From the NCBI RefSeq assembly GCF_004168285.1, contig NZ_SEWF01000008.1, positions 1-64,000 of the forward strand: DNA of 64,000 nt, written 5' to 3'. Both the position numbers and the translations under genes were made by a program. The DNA comes from Emticicia agri. Lineage in GTDB: Bacteria; Bacteroidota; Bacteroidia; Cytophagales; Spirosomataceae. A model generated the notes under the pieces. The model worked only from the letters and a program-made list of their open reading frames with translations, was not told where the DNA came from and ran no database searches. This document shows positions 1 through 8,335 of the stretch, piece after piece (position 1 is the first letter of the stretch; each line of letters opens with the position of its first letter).

Positions 1-1047
1 ATAAGATAACCCTTTGATTTTCAGTAAATCTATTACCTGTTGACTCATTTGAAAAACTGCTTGAAGCTCTTCAATTAAGCCCTGATGCTGTTTGATAGGT
101 CTAAAAAAGTCTTGTTCTTTGGCTGAAAAGGTTTCAAAACAAGTAATAATCTTCTTTGACCAGACAATACTGGGCTCTAAATTCATGAACCGAGCAATCA
201 CTCTTTGTTTAGGTGGAAGCAAGTAGGCCACCTCTCTCATGATTCCTTGAAATTTAGCCTGTGCGATGGCTTGCTGCCAACTGATAAACTTACCATGGTT
301 ACGATAGTGTTTCTCTACTATCAAGGCTATTTGATGAGAGACGTCTGCAATCCTGATACAACCACTATCACCAATACCCTTGCGTAAATTACTATTGCCA
401 TCACTGATAATATAGACAGGTTTACTACCCATTTTTTCTGTCACTTTTTCAATCTCTGCCCTAATATCTTCCGCTTTCCAGGATGATCGCACTGCGATAG
501 ACAAAACACTGACCTGTTCATAGTTTAAAGCAGTTGGCTGCTCTTTTTGGGCAGCTACTCCCAAGATAAGTACTAACCTTTGCTGACCGATTACCATACA
601 CTCATCAATGATTAAACCATAGGACTTACCAAGCTCACAGACTGGATGAGTATATTTATAGTAGCCTAATTTCTGCACCCATACAGCAATGATACTTTTA
701 CTGGGTAAGACGCCTAAAACACCGAATTCTAACTGAATGTATAGCAAAATCTTTACAATTCCTCTATAGCCACAGCCTAAAACCAAGTATAAGTATACAC
801 TCATTTGAATAGTCTGAACACTGTACTGATATCCTTGAGCTTTAGTAATCCGACCTGAATTTTGCTTGACAGAACGCAATTCTGAGGATTGTAAGGTCTT
901 ATATTTACGCTTCCACAAATCCCGACTCGCCTCTAATTCTTTCAGTCGCTGTCTGAGTTGTCTAAGCTCTGTTCGGCTATTTTTGACTTTTGCTTTTAAT
1001 TCAGCTATATTTGTTCCTAAAGCATTCCACTGCTTGGGTTCTTGCAT
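1..1047 (-). CDS. DDE transposase-like protein, C-terminus beyond window
   Basis: An open frame of 349 codons runs from an ATG at 1047 down to base 1 without a stop, so the gene is cut by the window edge. The N-terminal ~60 residues are charged and coiled-coil-like (many K/E/R, 'LRQLRQRLKELEASRDLWK'). A hydrophobic helix-turn-helix-like part follows ('YLVLGCGYRGIVKILLY'). Then comes a nuclease-type core: 'GLIIDECMVIGQQRLVLILG' carries a first candidate Asp and 'YIISDGNSNLRKGI' a second, followed by 'IADVSHQIALIVEKHY'. This order matches a transposase-like family I know from planctomycetes and cyanobacteria (D in IVDHT, D in VSDHG, then DVAHK). The third acidic residue is not identified. It may be an intact insertion sequence or a domesticated relic; the far end is not visible. 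Family assignment is by remembered motif pattern only. Confidence 0.6.
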   Translation of the reverse strand, partial: MQEPKQWNALGTNIAELKAKVKNSRTELRQLRQRLKELEASRDLWKRKYKTLQSSELRSVKQNSGRITKAQGYQYSVQTIQMSVYLYLVLGCGYRGIVKILLYIQLEFGVLGVLPSKSIIAVWVQKLGYYKYTHPVCELGKSYGLIIDECMVIGQQRLVLILGVAAQKEQPTALNYEQVSVLSIAVRSSWKAEDIRAEIEKVTEKMGSKPVYIISDGNSNLRKGIGDSGCIRIADVSHQIALIVEKHYRNHGKFISWQQAIAQAKFQGIMREVAYLLPPKQRVIARFMNLEPSIVWSKKIITCFETFSAKEQDFFRPIKQHQGLIEELQAVFQMSQQVIDLLKIKGLSY

Positions 1048-1104
1048 ATATTTTGTTCTTTTCCAATTACAAAATTGCAAGAACTTTTTCTTTTATTGGA
1101 CACC

Positions 1105-1232
1105 CTACCCGTAGGGACTAAAATCATCAAAAAACATTGTCTAATATCCCATAGGGATAATATATCGGCGGCCGCCGCGCGGTAGAAATGACAACTAAAA
1201 CACCTATTAAGTCCCGTAGAGATGATATATTC
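1105..1232. repeat. Three diverged copies of a TCCCGTAGGGA-type palindrome
   Basis: Related units occur at about 1107-1125 (ACCCGTAGGGACTAAAATC), 1147-1168 (TCCCATAGGGATAATATATC) and 1211-1232 (GTCCCGTAGAGATGATATAT). Each is built on a short inverted repeat TCCC-GTA-GGGA with an AT-rich tail. A GC-only stretch (about 1167-1182) separates the second and third units. The units lie between the transposase-like gene and ccmC and resemble the short intergenic repeats common in Bacteroidota. Confidence 0.55.
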
Positions 1233-1285
1233 AAAGCTCTATTCTTTAAAAATAACCCAAGCCAAAAGGTTTATTTCCATAAAAT

Positions 1286-1951
1286 CTATAACTGCTCAGT
1301 CTTCAGTCTTTTAATGATTCTCAGCCTGATTCTTAAACTTGTTATCCAGACGCCTAAGATAGTCCAGCCAATAATGGCCGGGTAAAATACCATTCTTACA
1401 CGGTTGTCCATATCGTATTTACCAAAGGCCGGGTTGCCTCCATTGCCCGGGTGCAAAGAGTCTGTCATGCGTGGTAAAATCCAAACCAGTGGCATAAAAG
1501 CCGCAAAGGCAAAAATATTATAAACCGCCGACAACCGACCTCTTTTCTGCTCATCTTCAAACGAACTTCTCAGGACAAAATAAGCCGAGTATATCAGTAA
1601 GCCTACCTCTACCGCAATAATTTTCGGGTCTTTCGGTATCGGGTCGCCCCATGTATAATTTCCCCATACAGCACCTGTAATAAAACCTAATGCCCCATAA
1701 AGAATTGCAGTATTGGCAAATTCTGACGAAAACTCATCATCCTGTATATTTCCACCTCTCAGATACTTAATACCAAACCATACAGACGCCACCATCAGGG
1801 TCATCATACCAAACCATAATGGCACATGAAAATACACATTACGCAGGGTTTCGTTGAGTACAGGTTGGCGAGGTATGGCACCAATAAGCCCTTGTATAAG
1901 GGTGTAGAACAAAAGCACTACACAAAGAATTTTCCACCAGGATTTTCGCAT
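1286..1951 (-). CDS. ccmC: Cytochrome c biogenesis / heme export membrane protein CcmC
   Basis: Product of 221 residues with about six membrane segments. It carries the Trp-rich heme-handling motif in the form 'GAVWGNYTWGDPIPKDPK', between a preceding periplasmic His-containing loop ('NVYFHVPLWFG') and a later one with 'RMTDSLHPGN'. In the CcmC/CcsA family this tryptophan-rich loop plus flanking histidines binds heme at the outer face of the inner membrane during cytochrome c maturation. Length is close to the usual ~220-250. It lies 112 bp downstream of ccmB on the same strand, the order seen in other Bacteroidota; the ATPase CcmA is not in the window. Confidence 0.88.
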   Translation of the reverse strand: MRKSWWKILCVVLLFYTLIQGLIGAIPRQPVLNETLRNVYFHVPLWFGMMTLMVASVWFGIKYLRGGNIQDDEFSSEFANTAILYGALGFITGAVWGNYTWGDPIPKDPKIIAVEVGLLIYSAYFVLRSSFEDEQKRGRLSAVYNIFAFAAFMPLVWILPRMTDSLHPGNGGNPAFGKYDMDNRVRMVFYPAIIGWTILGVWITSLRIRLRIIKRLKTEQL

Positions 1952-2063
1952 ATATCAATCGTGAATTAGCGGTCCGCCGCCGCGGTGAATTTCGAATTAG
2001 TGAATAAAATATAAACTAATTCTTATCAGATACTTATATTATAAAAACAATTTATCAAATTCA

Positions 2064-2726
2064 TTAGCTTCTCCACAAATACGGGAAAAGCAGATAGCTA
2101 ATGCTGAGTACTATGGCATCAATCGCTAATAAAATGGCAATTTCATCATAACTTGTCTCCCAACCCAGACCGTCCATCGCACTCTTGGATAATTTGGTTA
2201 TCATCATGAGCATAGGCAGAATAATCGGGAAACTCAGAATTGCCATCAGCGTTGAGGTATTTTCTGCTTTTGAGGCTATTCCGGCCACCATAGTAAGGGT
2301 AGTTGAAAAACCGATAGAGCCTAATAAAATACAAACCAGATATAGAGGCAGATTACCCACCGGATTACCCATCATTACCACATAAACCACAAAACCCAAT
2401 ACCGACAAGACTAACATCAACAGGGTATTATAGATTATCTTTGAGATAATAATACCTTGCGGACTTGCCAACGTATAGTAATAGAGTTGGCGGCCTGCGC
2501 CCTCTTGTGTAAAACTTTTAGTGATGGAATTAACAGCGGTAAATAATAAAATAATCCAGAAGAGGGTATTCCAGGTGATAGGTTCTATGATATCAACCTT
2601 TAATTTGAAACTCATATAACACACAAAAACCGTACTCACAATGTATAGTAACATGCCGTTGAGTGCGTATTTCTGACGCCATTCTAAACGAATTTCTTTT
2701 TCTATAAGTGCCCTGATTTCTTGCAT
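2064..2726 (-). CDS. ccmB: Heme exporter membrane subunit CcmB
   Basis: Product of 220 residues with six hydrophobic segments. The N-terminal cytosolic helix 'EIRALIEKEIRLEWRQKY' followed by 'ALNGMLLYIVSTVFV' is characteristic of CcmB, the permease of the CcmABC heme transporter. The conserved 'EGAGRQLYYYTLASPQG' loop is also present. I chose the ATG at 2726. The longer frame would begin at a GTG at 2738, but the residues of family members start just before EIRxLIxKE. A TAnnTTTG-type box lies about 38 bp upstream. ccmC follows on the same strand, so both are probably transcribed together. Confidence 0.88.
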   Translation of the reverse strand: MQEIRALIEKEIRLEWRQKYALNGMLLYIVSTVFVCYMSFKLKVDIIEPITWNTLFWIILLFTAVNSITKSFTQEGAGRQLYYYTLASPQGIIISKIIYNTLLMLVLSVLGFVVYVVMMGNPVGNLPLYLVCILLGSIGFSTTLTMVAGIASKAENTSTLMAILSFPIILPMLMMITKLSKSAMDGLGWETSYDEIAILLAIDAIVLSISYLLFPYLWRS

Positions 2727-2763
2727 GTACTGAAACACGATACCTTGTCGTACTATCGTGGTA

Positions 2764-2771
2764 CAAAGGTA
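2764..2771 (-). promoter_or_regulatory. -7 box (TACCTTTG) for ccmB
   Basis: Read on the minus strand this is TACCTTTG, a perfect match to the Bacteroidota sigma-ABfr -7 consensus TAnnTTTG. It sits 38 bp before the ATG at 2726. A clear -33 TTG at the usual spacing is not seen. Confidence 0.5.
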
Positions 2772-2839
2772 CTACGCAAACGATTAGGATTTTATGATTT
2801 TAATTCTTTTTTTCAGGGTTTTTGTCTATAAAAAATTAA

Positions 2840-2877
2840 TAGCCACAAAGTACACGAATTACACAATGTATCACAAT
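2840..2877. repeat. Single arm of the GCCAC..GTACAC repeat
   Basis: AGCCACAAAGTACACGAATT followed by ACACAATG closely matches the left arm of the full inverted repeat at 5522-5610. Only one arm is recognisable here, suggesting a decayed copy. The 293-bp gap between ccmB and feoA otherwise holds no supported gene; a 73-codon open frame across it reads through this repeat and is not credible. Confidence 0.5.
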
Positions 2878-3031
2878 TGGTTTTTGTTCAGTTGCATAAA
2901 CTCCTGCATTTCTTGGGTATTACCGCCGGTCAATTGTAGCCTTATAATACAGTATGATAAAAATCATTTTTATTTACGAACCAAAACTTGTAAACTTGCG
3001 TTCAATTTAAAATAATTCTAAATAAGATTTG

Positions 3032-3274
3032 GTGAAGTTTCCCGAAAAAACTGTTGCAGACCTGAACATTGGAGAGAAAGGGATTATTAATACTTTCAAA
3101 GACCCTGTTATGTCGTTGAAATTATTAGAGATGGGTTGTTTGCCCGGAACCGAGGTTACCTTAGATTTCATCGCTCCATTAGGTTGTCCCGTTGGTATCA
3201 GAGTGGCGGGTTATCATCTTTCTCTCAGAAAAAGAGAGGCGGCAACCATTGTATTGAAACCCAATCAGGCATAA
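3032..3274 (+). CDS. feoA: Ferrous iron transport protein A, FeoA
   Basis: Small SH3-like protein of 80 residues ('LKLLEMGCLPGTEVTLDFIA' and 'VAGYHLSLRKREAATI'), the typical FeoA fold and length. FeoA is a cytosolic partner that supports FeoB-dependent Fe(II) uptake. There is no ATG near the expected N-terminus; the frame begins with TTG-GTG, and I take the GTG at 3032 (TTG at 3029 is possible). feoB starts 33 bp downstream, also with GTG, so the two genes form an operon. A near-consensus TAAACTTG at 2991-2998 could be the promoter box. Confidence 0.9.
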   Translation: MKFPEKTVADLNIGEKGIINTFKDPVMSLKLLEMGCLPGTEVTLDFIAPLGCPVGIRVAGYHLSLRKREAATIVLKPNQA

Positions 3275-3307
3275 ACCGGCTTGATTATTTAAATTCCTGG
3301 AATTAAG

Positions 3308-5416
3308 GTGAAAGAAAAAAAAGTTATAGCCCTGCTGGGAAACCCGAACGCTGGAAAGTCTTCTTTATTTAATCAACTGACCGGACTCCGGCAAAAAATC
3401 GGAAACTTTCCGGGTGTTACCGTTGATAAAAAGACAGGTTTCTGCCGGATAGATGCAAAAACCGATATACAGATTCTTGATTTACCCGGTACTTATAGTA
3501 TTTACCCTAATTCGTTAGACGAACAGGTGGTATTAGAAGTATTAGCCAACCCGCAACACCCGGAATACCCCGATGTAGCCGTTGTAGTAGCCGATGCCTC
3601 AAATCTGAAACGTAATATGCTGCTCTTTGAGCAGGTAAGCGATTTGGGGATTCCGACCATTCTTGCCCTCAATATGCTTGACGTAGCCGAAGAAATGGGT
3701 ATCTCTATCAATTCGGGTAAGTTATCGAAGATTTTAGGTGTTCCGGTGGTAGAACTGAATGCCCGTCAGGGAATCGGAATAGATGGACTGAAACACACCA
3801 TTCTGACTCAGCTTGAAACCCGGAAAACTCATATTAATCCTCCTATTTTTGATGAGAAATCAGAAGCCATTGCTTCAGAGGTTCGTAAAAAATATAATAT
3901 CTCCAATAAATACCTCGCCTTGCAATATGCGGCACAAGCGCCTAAACTCATGTTCTTAGGTGATATTGCCCAGAAGGATTTGCAAACGCTTGTTGAGAAA
4001 TACAATTTCAATGCCGATGCCTTTCAATCGGCCGAAACAATTGACCGTTATCATGACATCAGCAGTACATTGACTCAGGTGGTTCACGAAACAGGTGTTA
4101 AGACTGAAACCGTTTCGGAAAAAATCGATAAAATATTATTGCATCGTATCTGGGGCTACGCCATTTTTTTGGGTATTCTGTTCCTGATTTTCCAGTCGGT
4201 TTTCTCATTTGCCGAATACCCTATGGACTTAATTGACCAGGGGGTAGCAGGGCTGAATGAGTGGTTGAAATCAGTATTGCCCGAGAGTGCCTTAGTAAGT
4301 TTACTAACTGATGGCTTAATTGCAGGAGTAGGTGGGGTAGTTATTTTTATTCCTCAGATTGCCTTTTTATTTGCTTTTATCTCTATTCTCGAAGAGTCGG
4401 GTTATATGGCACGTGTAGTGGTACTCATGGATAAACTCATCCGCCGCTTTGGTATGAGTGGGAAATCAGTTGTTCCATTAATTTCGAGTATGGCCTGTGC
4501 AGTACCGGCCATCATGTCGGCTCGTACCATTGGTAGTTGGAAAGACCGCCTCATTACCATCATGGTTACACCACTAATGAGTTGCTCGGCCAGATTGCCC
4601 ATTTATACCATTCTGATTGCATTAGTTGTGCCGGATACCAAAGTATTAGGTATTTTTAATATGCAGGGAATCGCCTTGATGGGGTTATATCTCTTAGGCT
4701 TCTTATCGGCTCTAATAGCAGGCTGGATGATGAAACTGATTCTGCAATCGAAAGAACGCAGTTATTTTATTATGGAGTTGCCTACCTATAAAATGCCACG
4801 TTGGAAACAGGTAGGGTTTATGATTATAGAAAAAGTAAAAACCTTTGTTTTTGAAGCCGGAAAAGTGATTATTGCTATTTCAATAGTACTTTGGGTACTG
4901 GCCTCTTACGGCCCGGGTGATGAGATGGAGCAGGCTGAAAAACAGGTACTGACCGAAAACCCAAATCAGTTACCTGAAGTATTAGCTTCTAAAATTGCTT
5001 CTGTGCGTCTTGAAAACTCTTATGCGGGGCATTTTGGCAAATTTATTGAACCTGCCATCGAACCTTTAGGCTATGACTGGAAAATCGGCATTGCGCTCAT
5101 TACTTCGTTTGCAGCCCGTGAGGTATTTGTAGGAACTGTCTCAACTATTTACAGCATAGGGGCAGACCCCGAAGACGAAAGCACCATTAAAGACCGACTT
5201 CGCAACGAGATTAATGCTAATACAGGTCAACCCTCTTTTTCGATTGCCACTTCTTTTTCATTACTGATATTTTATGTATTTGCCATGATGTGCATGAGCA
5301 CCATTGCCACGGTTTACCGTGAAACCAAAGGCTGGAAGTGGCCGCTTATTCAGTTAGGCTATATGTCGGTGCTGGCTTATGTAGCAGCATTGGGAGTGTA
5401 TCAGGTTCTGAAATAA
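3308..5416 (+). CDS. feoB: Ferrous iron transporter FeoB
   Basis: Product of 702 residues. An N-terminal G domain shows G1 GNPNAGKS (residues 11-18), G3 DLPG (58-61) and G4 NMLD (122-125). A helical spacer follows to about residue 275. The C-terminal half has repeated membrane segments with the two Gate-type regions, including the cysteines in 'SMACAVPAIMSAR' and 'PLMSCSARLPIY' expected for FeoB. It moves Fe(II) across the inner membrane in a GTPase-dependent way. Start is GTG at 3308; no ATG is available upstream in frame. It follows feoA; no FeoC is seen. A hairpin terminator lies 35 bp after the stop. Confidence 0.96.
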   Translation: MKEKKVIALLGNPNAGKSSLFNQLTGLRQKIGNFPGVTVDKKTGFCRIDAKTDIQILDLPGTYSIYPNSLDEQVVLEVLANPQHPEYPDVAVVVADASNLKRNMLLFEQVSDLGIPTILALNMLDVAEEMGISINSGKLSKILGVPVVELNARQGIGIDGLKHTILTQLETRKTHINPPIFDEKSEAIASEVRKKYNISNKYLALQYAAQAPKLMFLGDIAQKDLQTLVEKYNFNADAFQSAETIDRYHDISSTLTQVVHETGVKTETVSEKIDKILLHRIWGYAIFLGILFLIFQSVFSFAEYPMDLIDQGVAGLNEWLKSVLPESALVSLLTDGLIAGVGGVVIFIPQIAFLFAFISILEESGYMARVVVLMDKLIRRFGMSGKSVVPLISSMACAVPAIMSARTIGSWKDRLITIMVTPLMSCSARLPIYTILIALVVPDTKVLGIFNMQGIALMGLYLLGFLSALIAGWMMKLILQSKERSYFIMELPTYKMPRWKQVGFMIIEKVKTFVFEAGKVIIAISIVLWVLASYGPGDEMEQAEKQVLTENPNQLPEVLASKIASVRLENSYAGHFGKFIEPAIEPLGYDWKIGIALITSFAAREVFVGTVSTIYSIGADPEDESTIKDRLRNEINANTGQPSFSIATSFSLLIFYVFAMMCMSTIATVYRETKGWKWPLIQLGYMSVLAYVAALGVYQVLK

Positions 5417-5450
5417 AACTTTTTCCGGAGCATTTGCGTTTGCTTTTCAC

Positions 5451-5486
5451 AAGACTTCCTGAAACCAATTCGGGAAGTCTTATATT
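5451..5486 (+). terminator. Hairpin terminator after feoB
   Basis: AAGACTTCC and GGGAAGTCTT form a stem of about nine pairs around a 12-base loop, followed by an AT-rich tail (TATATTTTCT). Confidence 0.6.
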
Positions 5487-5521
5487 TTCTACTAATTTTG
5501 TAGTCATTTTTTAAATTAGAA

Positions 5522-5610
5522 TTGCCACTATGTACACAAATAACACAATGTTACATTATTCAATTGAAAAACATTGTGCAACATTGTGTACCATCTGTAC
5601 ATTGTGGCAA
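5522..5610. repeat. Inverted-repeat element, GCCAC..GTACAC family
   Basis: Left arm begins TTGCCACTATGTACAC; right arm ends GTACATTGTGGCAA. The arms pair imperfectly over about 40 bases each around CAATTGAA. It lies between feoB and the GroES-like gene, and the long upstream extension of the latter frame begins inside it. A single arm is at 2840-2877, and a 15-base identical core (GTTACATTATTCAAT) recurs near 52450. Confidence 0.75.
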
Positions 5611-5648
5611 AAATATTTTTAATACGATTCCACTTAGATTCATTATTT

Positions 5649-6026
5649 ATGATTGGCGTAACCGCAGATAACAAATTGAAAAGGCTGATTGTAGTAGGCG
5701 ACAAAGTATTGGTAAAACCTAATAATCCGTCTGATAAAACCAATTCAGGTTTATATCTACCCCCTACCGTAACAGAAAAAGAAGAAGTACAGACCGGATA
5801 CATCATCAAGGTCGGGCCGGGCTACCCTCTACCGCAACAGACAGAAGACGAACCCTGGAAAGAAACCGAAGAAAAAGTAAAATATATGCCTTTACAGGCA
5901 CAAGAAGGCGATTTGGCTATTTATCTGCAACGCCATGCCATTGAGGTAATGTATGAGGGCGAAAGATATGTAATTCTGCCACAGGCGTCTATTCTGATGC
6001 TTGAGCGTTTTGAAGATTTAGGTTAA
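5649..6026 (+). CDS. GroES-like co-chaperone family protein
   Basis: Product of 125 residues, longer than the ~95 of true GroES. It begins 'MIGVTADNKLKRLIVVGDKV' and has the GroES-type strand 'DKVLVKP', the mobile-loop-like part 'SGLYLPPT' and 'EVQTGYIIKVGPG', then an acidic insertion ('EDEPWKETEEKVKY') and a closing barrel ('EGDLAIYLQRHAIEVMYEGE'). GroES caps the GroEL chamber; here no groEL is adjacent, so this is likely a second, divergent paralogue. I use the ATG at 5649; the longer frame starts in the preceding repeat. Its stop shares the bases TTAA with the stop of the convergent thioredoxin gene. Confidence 0.75.
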   Translation: MIGVTADNKLKRLIVVGDKVLVKPNNPSDKTNSGLYLPPTVTEKEEVQTGYIIKVGPGYPLPQQTEDEPWKETEEKVKYMPLQAQEGDLAIYLQRHAIEVMYEGERYVILPQASILMLERFEDLG

Positions 6027-6448
6027 TTTTCTTTTGCCCGTTTCACAGCAAAATCAGCCTCATCCATAAAAACCTGGGGCGGCATGACCCCTTCTATTCG
6101 ATGGAGAACTTTTCCTTCGGGAGCAATAAACAGGTAAGTTGGGTATGCCCCTACTTTGTAGAGACTTCTGACCACCTGCCCCTCTGAAGTATCTCCATCG
6201 ACTTTGAAATTAATAAATTGCTTGTTGAATTTCTCCGACACACGGGCATCGGCAAAAGTATGTTCGTCCATCCATTTGCAAGGGCCACACCAGGTAGTAA
6301 ATACGTCCACAAAAATAATCTGCTTTTTAGCTTTGGCTTCTGCTAATATCTGCTGCATGCTTCTCTCCTGCCCTTTTACAAATTTCATTTGCGCATGGGT
6401 CAGGTTTATGCTACCGATTAATAGTATCCAAACGAGGTGTTTTTTCAT
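6023..6448 (-). CDS. Secreted thioredoxin-family protein
   Basis: Product of 141 residues. A short signal peptide ends near residue 19 (THA-Q). The thioredoxin fold carries the redox motif CGPC at residues 54-57 in 'VFTTWCGPCKWMDE', and the cis-proline strand 'GAYPTYLFIAPEGKVL'. It probably acts as a thiol-disulfide oxidoreductase in the periplasm. A larger relative with the same 'FTTWC-PC' and 'F-FN--FIN-KVD' pattern is at 14201-15532. The 3' end overlaps the convergent GroES-like gene by four bases. The promoter box is at 6470-6477. Confidence 0.88.
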   Translation of the reverse strand: MKKHLVWILLIGSINLTHAQMKFVKGQERSMQQILAEAKAKKQIIFVDVFTTWCGPCKWMDEHTFADARVSEKFNKQFINFKVDGDTSEGQVVRSLYKVGAYPTYLFIAPEGKVLHRIEGVMPPQVFMDEADFAVKRAKEN

Positions 6449-6469
6449 ATAATGTGCTATCAGTCATTA

Positions 6470-6477
6470 CAAAGCTA
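6470..6477 (-). promoter_or_regulatory. -7 box (TAGCTTTG) for the thioredoxin gene
   Basis: TAGCTTTG on the minus strand matches TAnnTTTG and lies 22 bp upstream of the ATG at 6448. Confidence 0.5.
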
Positions 6478-6493
6478 ATGAAAATAAATAAAA

Positions 6494-6598
6494 TTTAACC
6501 ACAGAGTTGCACGAGGTTTTGCACAGAGTAACGCAGAGTTTTATATCCAAACCCTCCGTGAAACTCCGTGCAAAACCTCGTGCACCTCCGTGGTTAAA
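6494..6598. repeat. Inverted-repeat element, AACCACGGAG family
   Basis: The left arm runs TTTAACCACAGAGTTGCACG onward; the right arm is its approximate complement ending GTGCACCTCCGTGGTTAAA. Arms are about 45 bases each with a short AT-rich centre. It fills the gap between the thioredoxin promoter and the end of the serine hydrolase gene. A single arm of the same family is at 18315-18343. Confidence 0.8.
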
Positions 6599-6611
6599 AA
6601 TTTTCAAATAG

Positions 6612-8261
6612 CTATCGCACCACTGCAGGTAAAATATATTCCTGCATCATTTTATCAACCTGTGGATGGCCGTAAGGGCGGTTATAAGCTTTGGCAGTAA
6701 CGACTATTGTCAGAGGTATATCTTTGAAGATAAATATTTTGCTACCACCATTACCGGCACAATAGAAAGTTTCGTAGTCTTTACCATTGATAGTATAAGT
6801 TTTATTCCAGAATAAATAGCCATAATATTCATTGGTTCTGCCGGGAATTGGCAGGTATTTAGTAAATGTTTTTGCTACCCATTGCTGAGACATAACCTGT
6901 TTGCCATTCCATTTACCTTTGTTCTGGTAGAGTTGTCCGAATTTAGCATAATCCAGTGCCGACATGCGCAAACCTCCGGCGGTGTTAGCTACCTTTTGCG
7001 GTGTATATTGCCATTCATATCTGGTAATCCCTAATGGACTGAATAGCTTTTTATCAGCATATTTTTCCAGACTTTCGGGCACAGATTTATTCAGAATATC
7101 ACCTAACAATACTACTCCGACAGTAAAATAATCCCATTGATTACCACTGATTTTCTTGTCATCCATTCCTAAATCCAATCCGAATTTTACCCAGTTAGCC
7201 GTTGGATACATATACTCTTCATTACCCGGTGATTCCATATTACTATCAGACCCATTAAAGGCTGAACTCATTCTCAGCAAATCCTTTATTTTAACACTAT
7301 CTTTCTTTGTGCTATAATTGGCATACTGTTTCAAATCATAGAATTTATCCAGCGTCTGGTTCTCATCTTTAATATAGCCTTCCTGAATGGCAATGCCCAT
7401 CATGGCAGAGGCAAAAGATTTGCCTACTGAACGAGTATCGTGCAAGGTATTTCTGTCTGCCTTATTAAAATACTCTTCCAGCAGCAATTTACCGTCTTTG
7501 ATTACTACTACACTGGTTATTTCCTTTAACTTATTCAGCGCAATCAGTCTGTTCATTTCTTCTATCTTCTGTGTATCAACAGCAGCCTTGGAAAGTTCCC
7601 AACCCGAATTTGGTTGAATAGGTTGTACAGCTATTTGCTCACGTGTGAGTTCAGGTGTTTTAATAATAAGTTTAATGTCTCCCAGAGCAATCAAATCGCC
7701 TACTTTTACCTCTTGCCCTAAGTTGATATAAGGGCGCATCTCTATTTTCAGTTGATGGGTTCCGTCTGTCAGGGCATCTTCGCCCCCTCTCAATAAAAAT
7801 CGATTGAACATATATACCGCCCACCAGTCTTCACCTTTTGAGGTAGTGATGGGTACTCTGAAAGTGGTAGTAGTATGTTTTTTCAGCCCTGCGCCATGAT
7901 GCAGATTTTCTTTGTAAATCAGTTTTCCGTCAACATAAAAAGAAAACTGGTAATTCCCTTTCGTAATGATTTCATCGGCCGGTACATCAGGTGCTAACTG
8001 ATGCAGATAATTGGTAATAGAATTAGCTAAAAAAGGTCTGATGCTTAAATCAGAAACAGGCTTCAACTCAAAACTTGTCAGAAAATCACTTTCTTTCAAT
8101 TGTTCTATGGGAATATTGTCTGGCAGGAAAGCAATTCGCCCGACATTCGCCTGATGCAGAGGATTGACAAAACCATCGGTTTGCACAAGGTCTTTAGTTT
8201 GTCCGTAAGTAGCGTGGCATACCGGAAATAATACCAATAAAGTTAAGATTAGCTTTTTCAT
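6612..8261 (-). CDS. Secreted serine hydrolase, beta-lactamase/PBP-type
   Basis: Product of 549 residues. A signal peptide (to about residue 20) is followed by a ~210-residue N-terminal region without recognised family, then a class C beta-lactamase/esterase-like domain. The nucleophile motif SxxK is SVGK at residues 278-281 ('DTRSVGKSFASAMMG'), and the late 'FYCAGNGGSKIFIF' fits the KTG-equivalent strand. Such proteins hydrolyse esters, peptides or lactams in the periplasm; the substrate cannot be read. A TACCTTTG box at 8283-8290 gives a short leader. It is separate from the downstream repeat. Confidence 0.85.
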   Translation of the reverse strand: MKKLILTLLVLFPVCHATYGQTKDLVQTDGFVNPLHQANVGRIAFLPDNIPIEQLKESDFLTSFELKPVSDLSIRPFLANSITNYLHQLAPDVPADEIITKGNYQFSFYVDGKLIYKENLHHGAGLKKHTTTTFRVPITTSKGEDWWAVYMFNRFLLRGGEDALTDGTHQLKIEMRPYINLGQEVKVGDLIALGDIKLIIKTPELTREQIAVQPIQPNSGWELSKAAVDTQKIEEMNRLIALNKLKEITSVVVIKDGKLLLEEYFNKADRNTLHDTRSVGKSFASAMMGIAIQEGYIKDENQTLDKFYDLKQYANYSTKKDSVKIKDLLRMSSAFNGSDSNMESPGNEEYMYPTANWVKFGLDLGMDDKKISGNQWDYFTVGVVLLGDILNKSVPESLEKYADKKLFSPLGITRYEWQYTPQKVANTAGGLRMSALDYAKFGQLYQNKGKWNGKQVMSQQWVAKTFTKYLPIPGRTNEYYGYLFWNKTYTINGKDYETFYCAGNGGSKIFIFKDIPLTIVVTAKAYNRPYGHPQVDKMMQEYILPAVVR

Positions 8262-8282
8262 TTCTTCATTTTTTGTGAATCA

Positions 8283-8290
8283 CAAAGGTA
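8283..8290 (-). promoter_or_regulatory. -7 box (TACCTTTG) for the serine hydrolase
   Basis: Perfect TAnnTTTG match on the minus strand, 21 bp upstream of the ATG at 8261. Confidence 0.5.
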
Positions 8291-8335
8291 AGCGCCTCTT
8301 TACCGTAAAAAATAGAACAGAATTAACATCAAAGC

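Noticed and set aside
1964-2005. Fifth copy of the nested palindrome near ccmC
   Set aside because: A GC-rich hairpin-like stretch (GCGGTCCGCCGCCGCGG) recalls the left arm, but the conserved CTAAGATAACAAAGG boxes and the central palindrome are absent.
2794-3015. A 73-codon open frame between ccmB and feoA
   Set aside because: It crosses a decayed repeat arm (2840-2877), has no family motif, and codon use is not like nearby genes.
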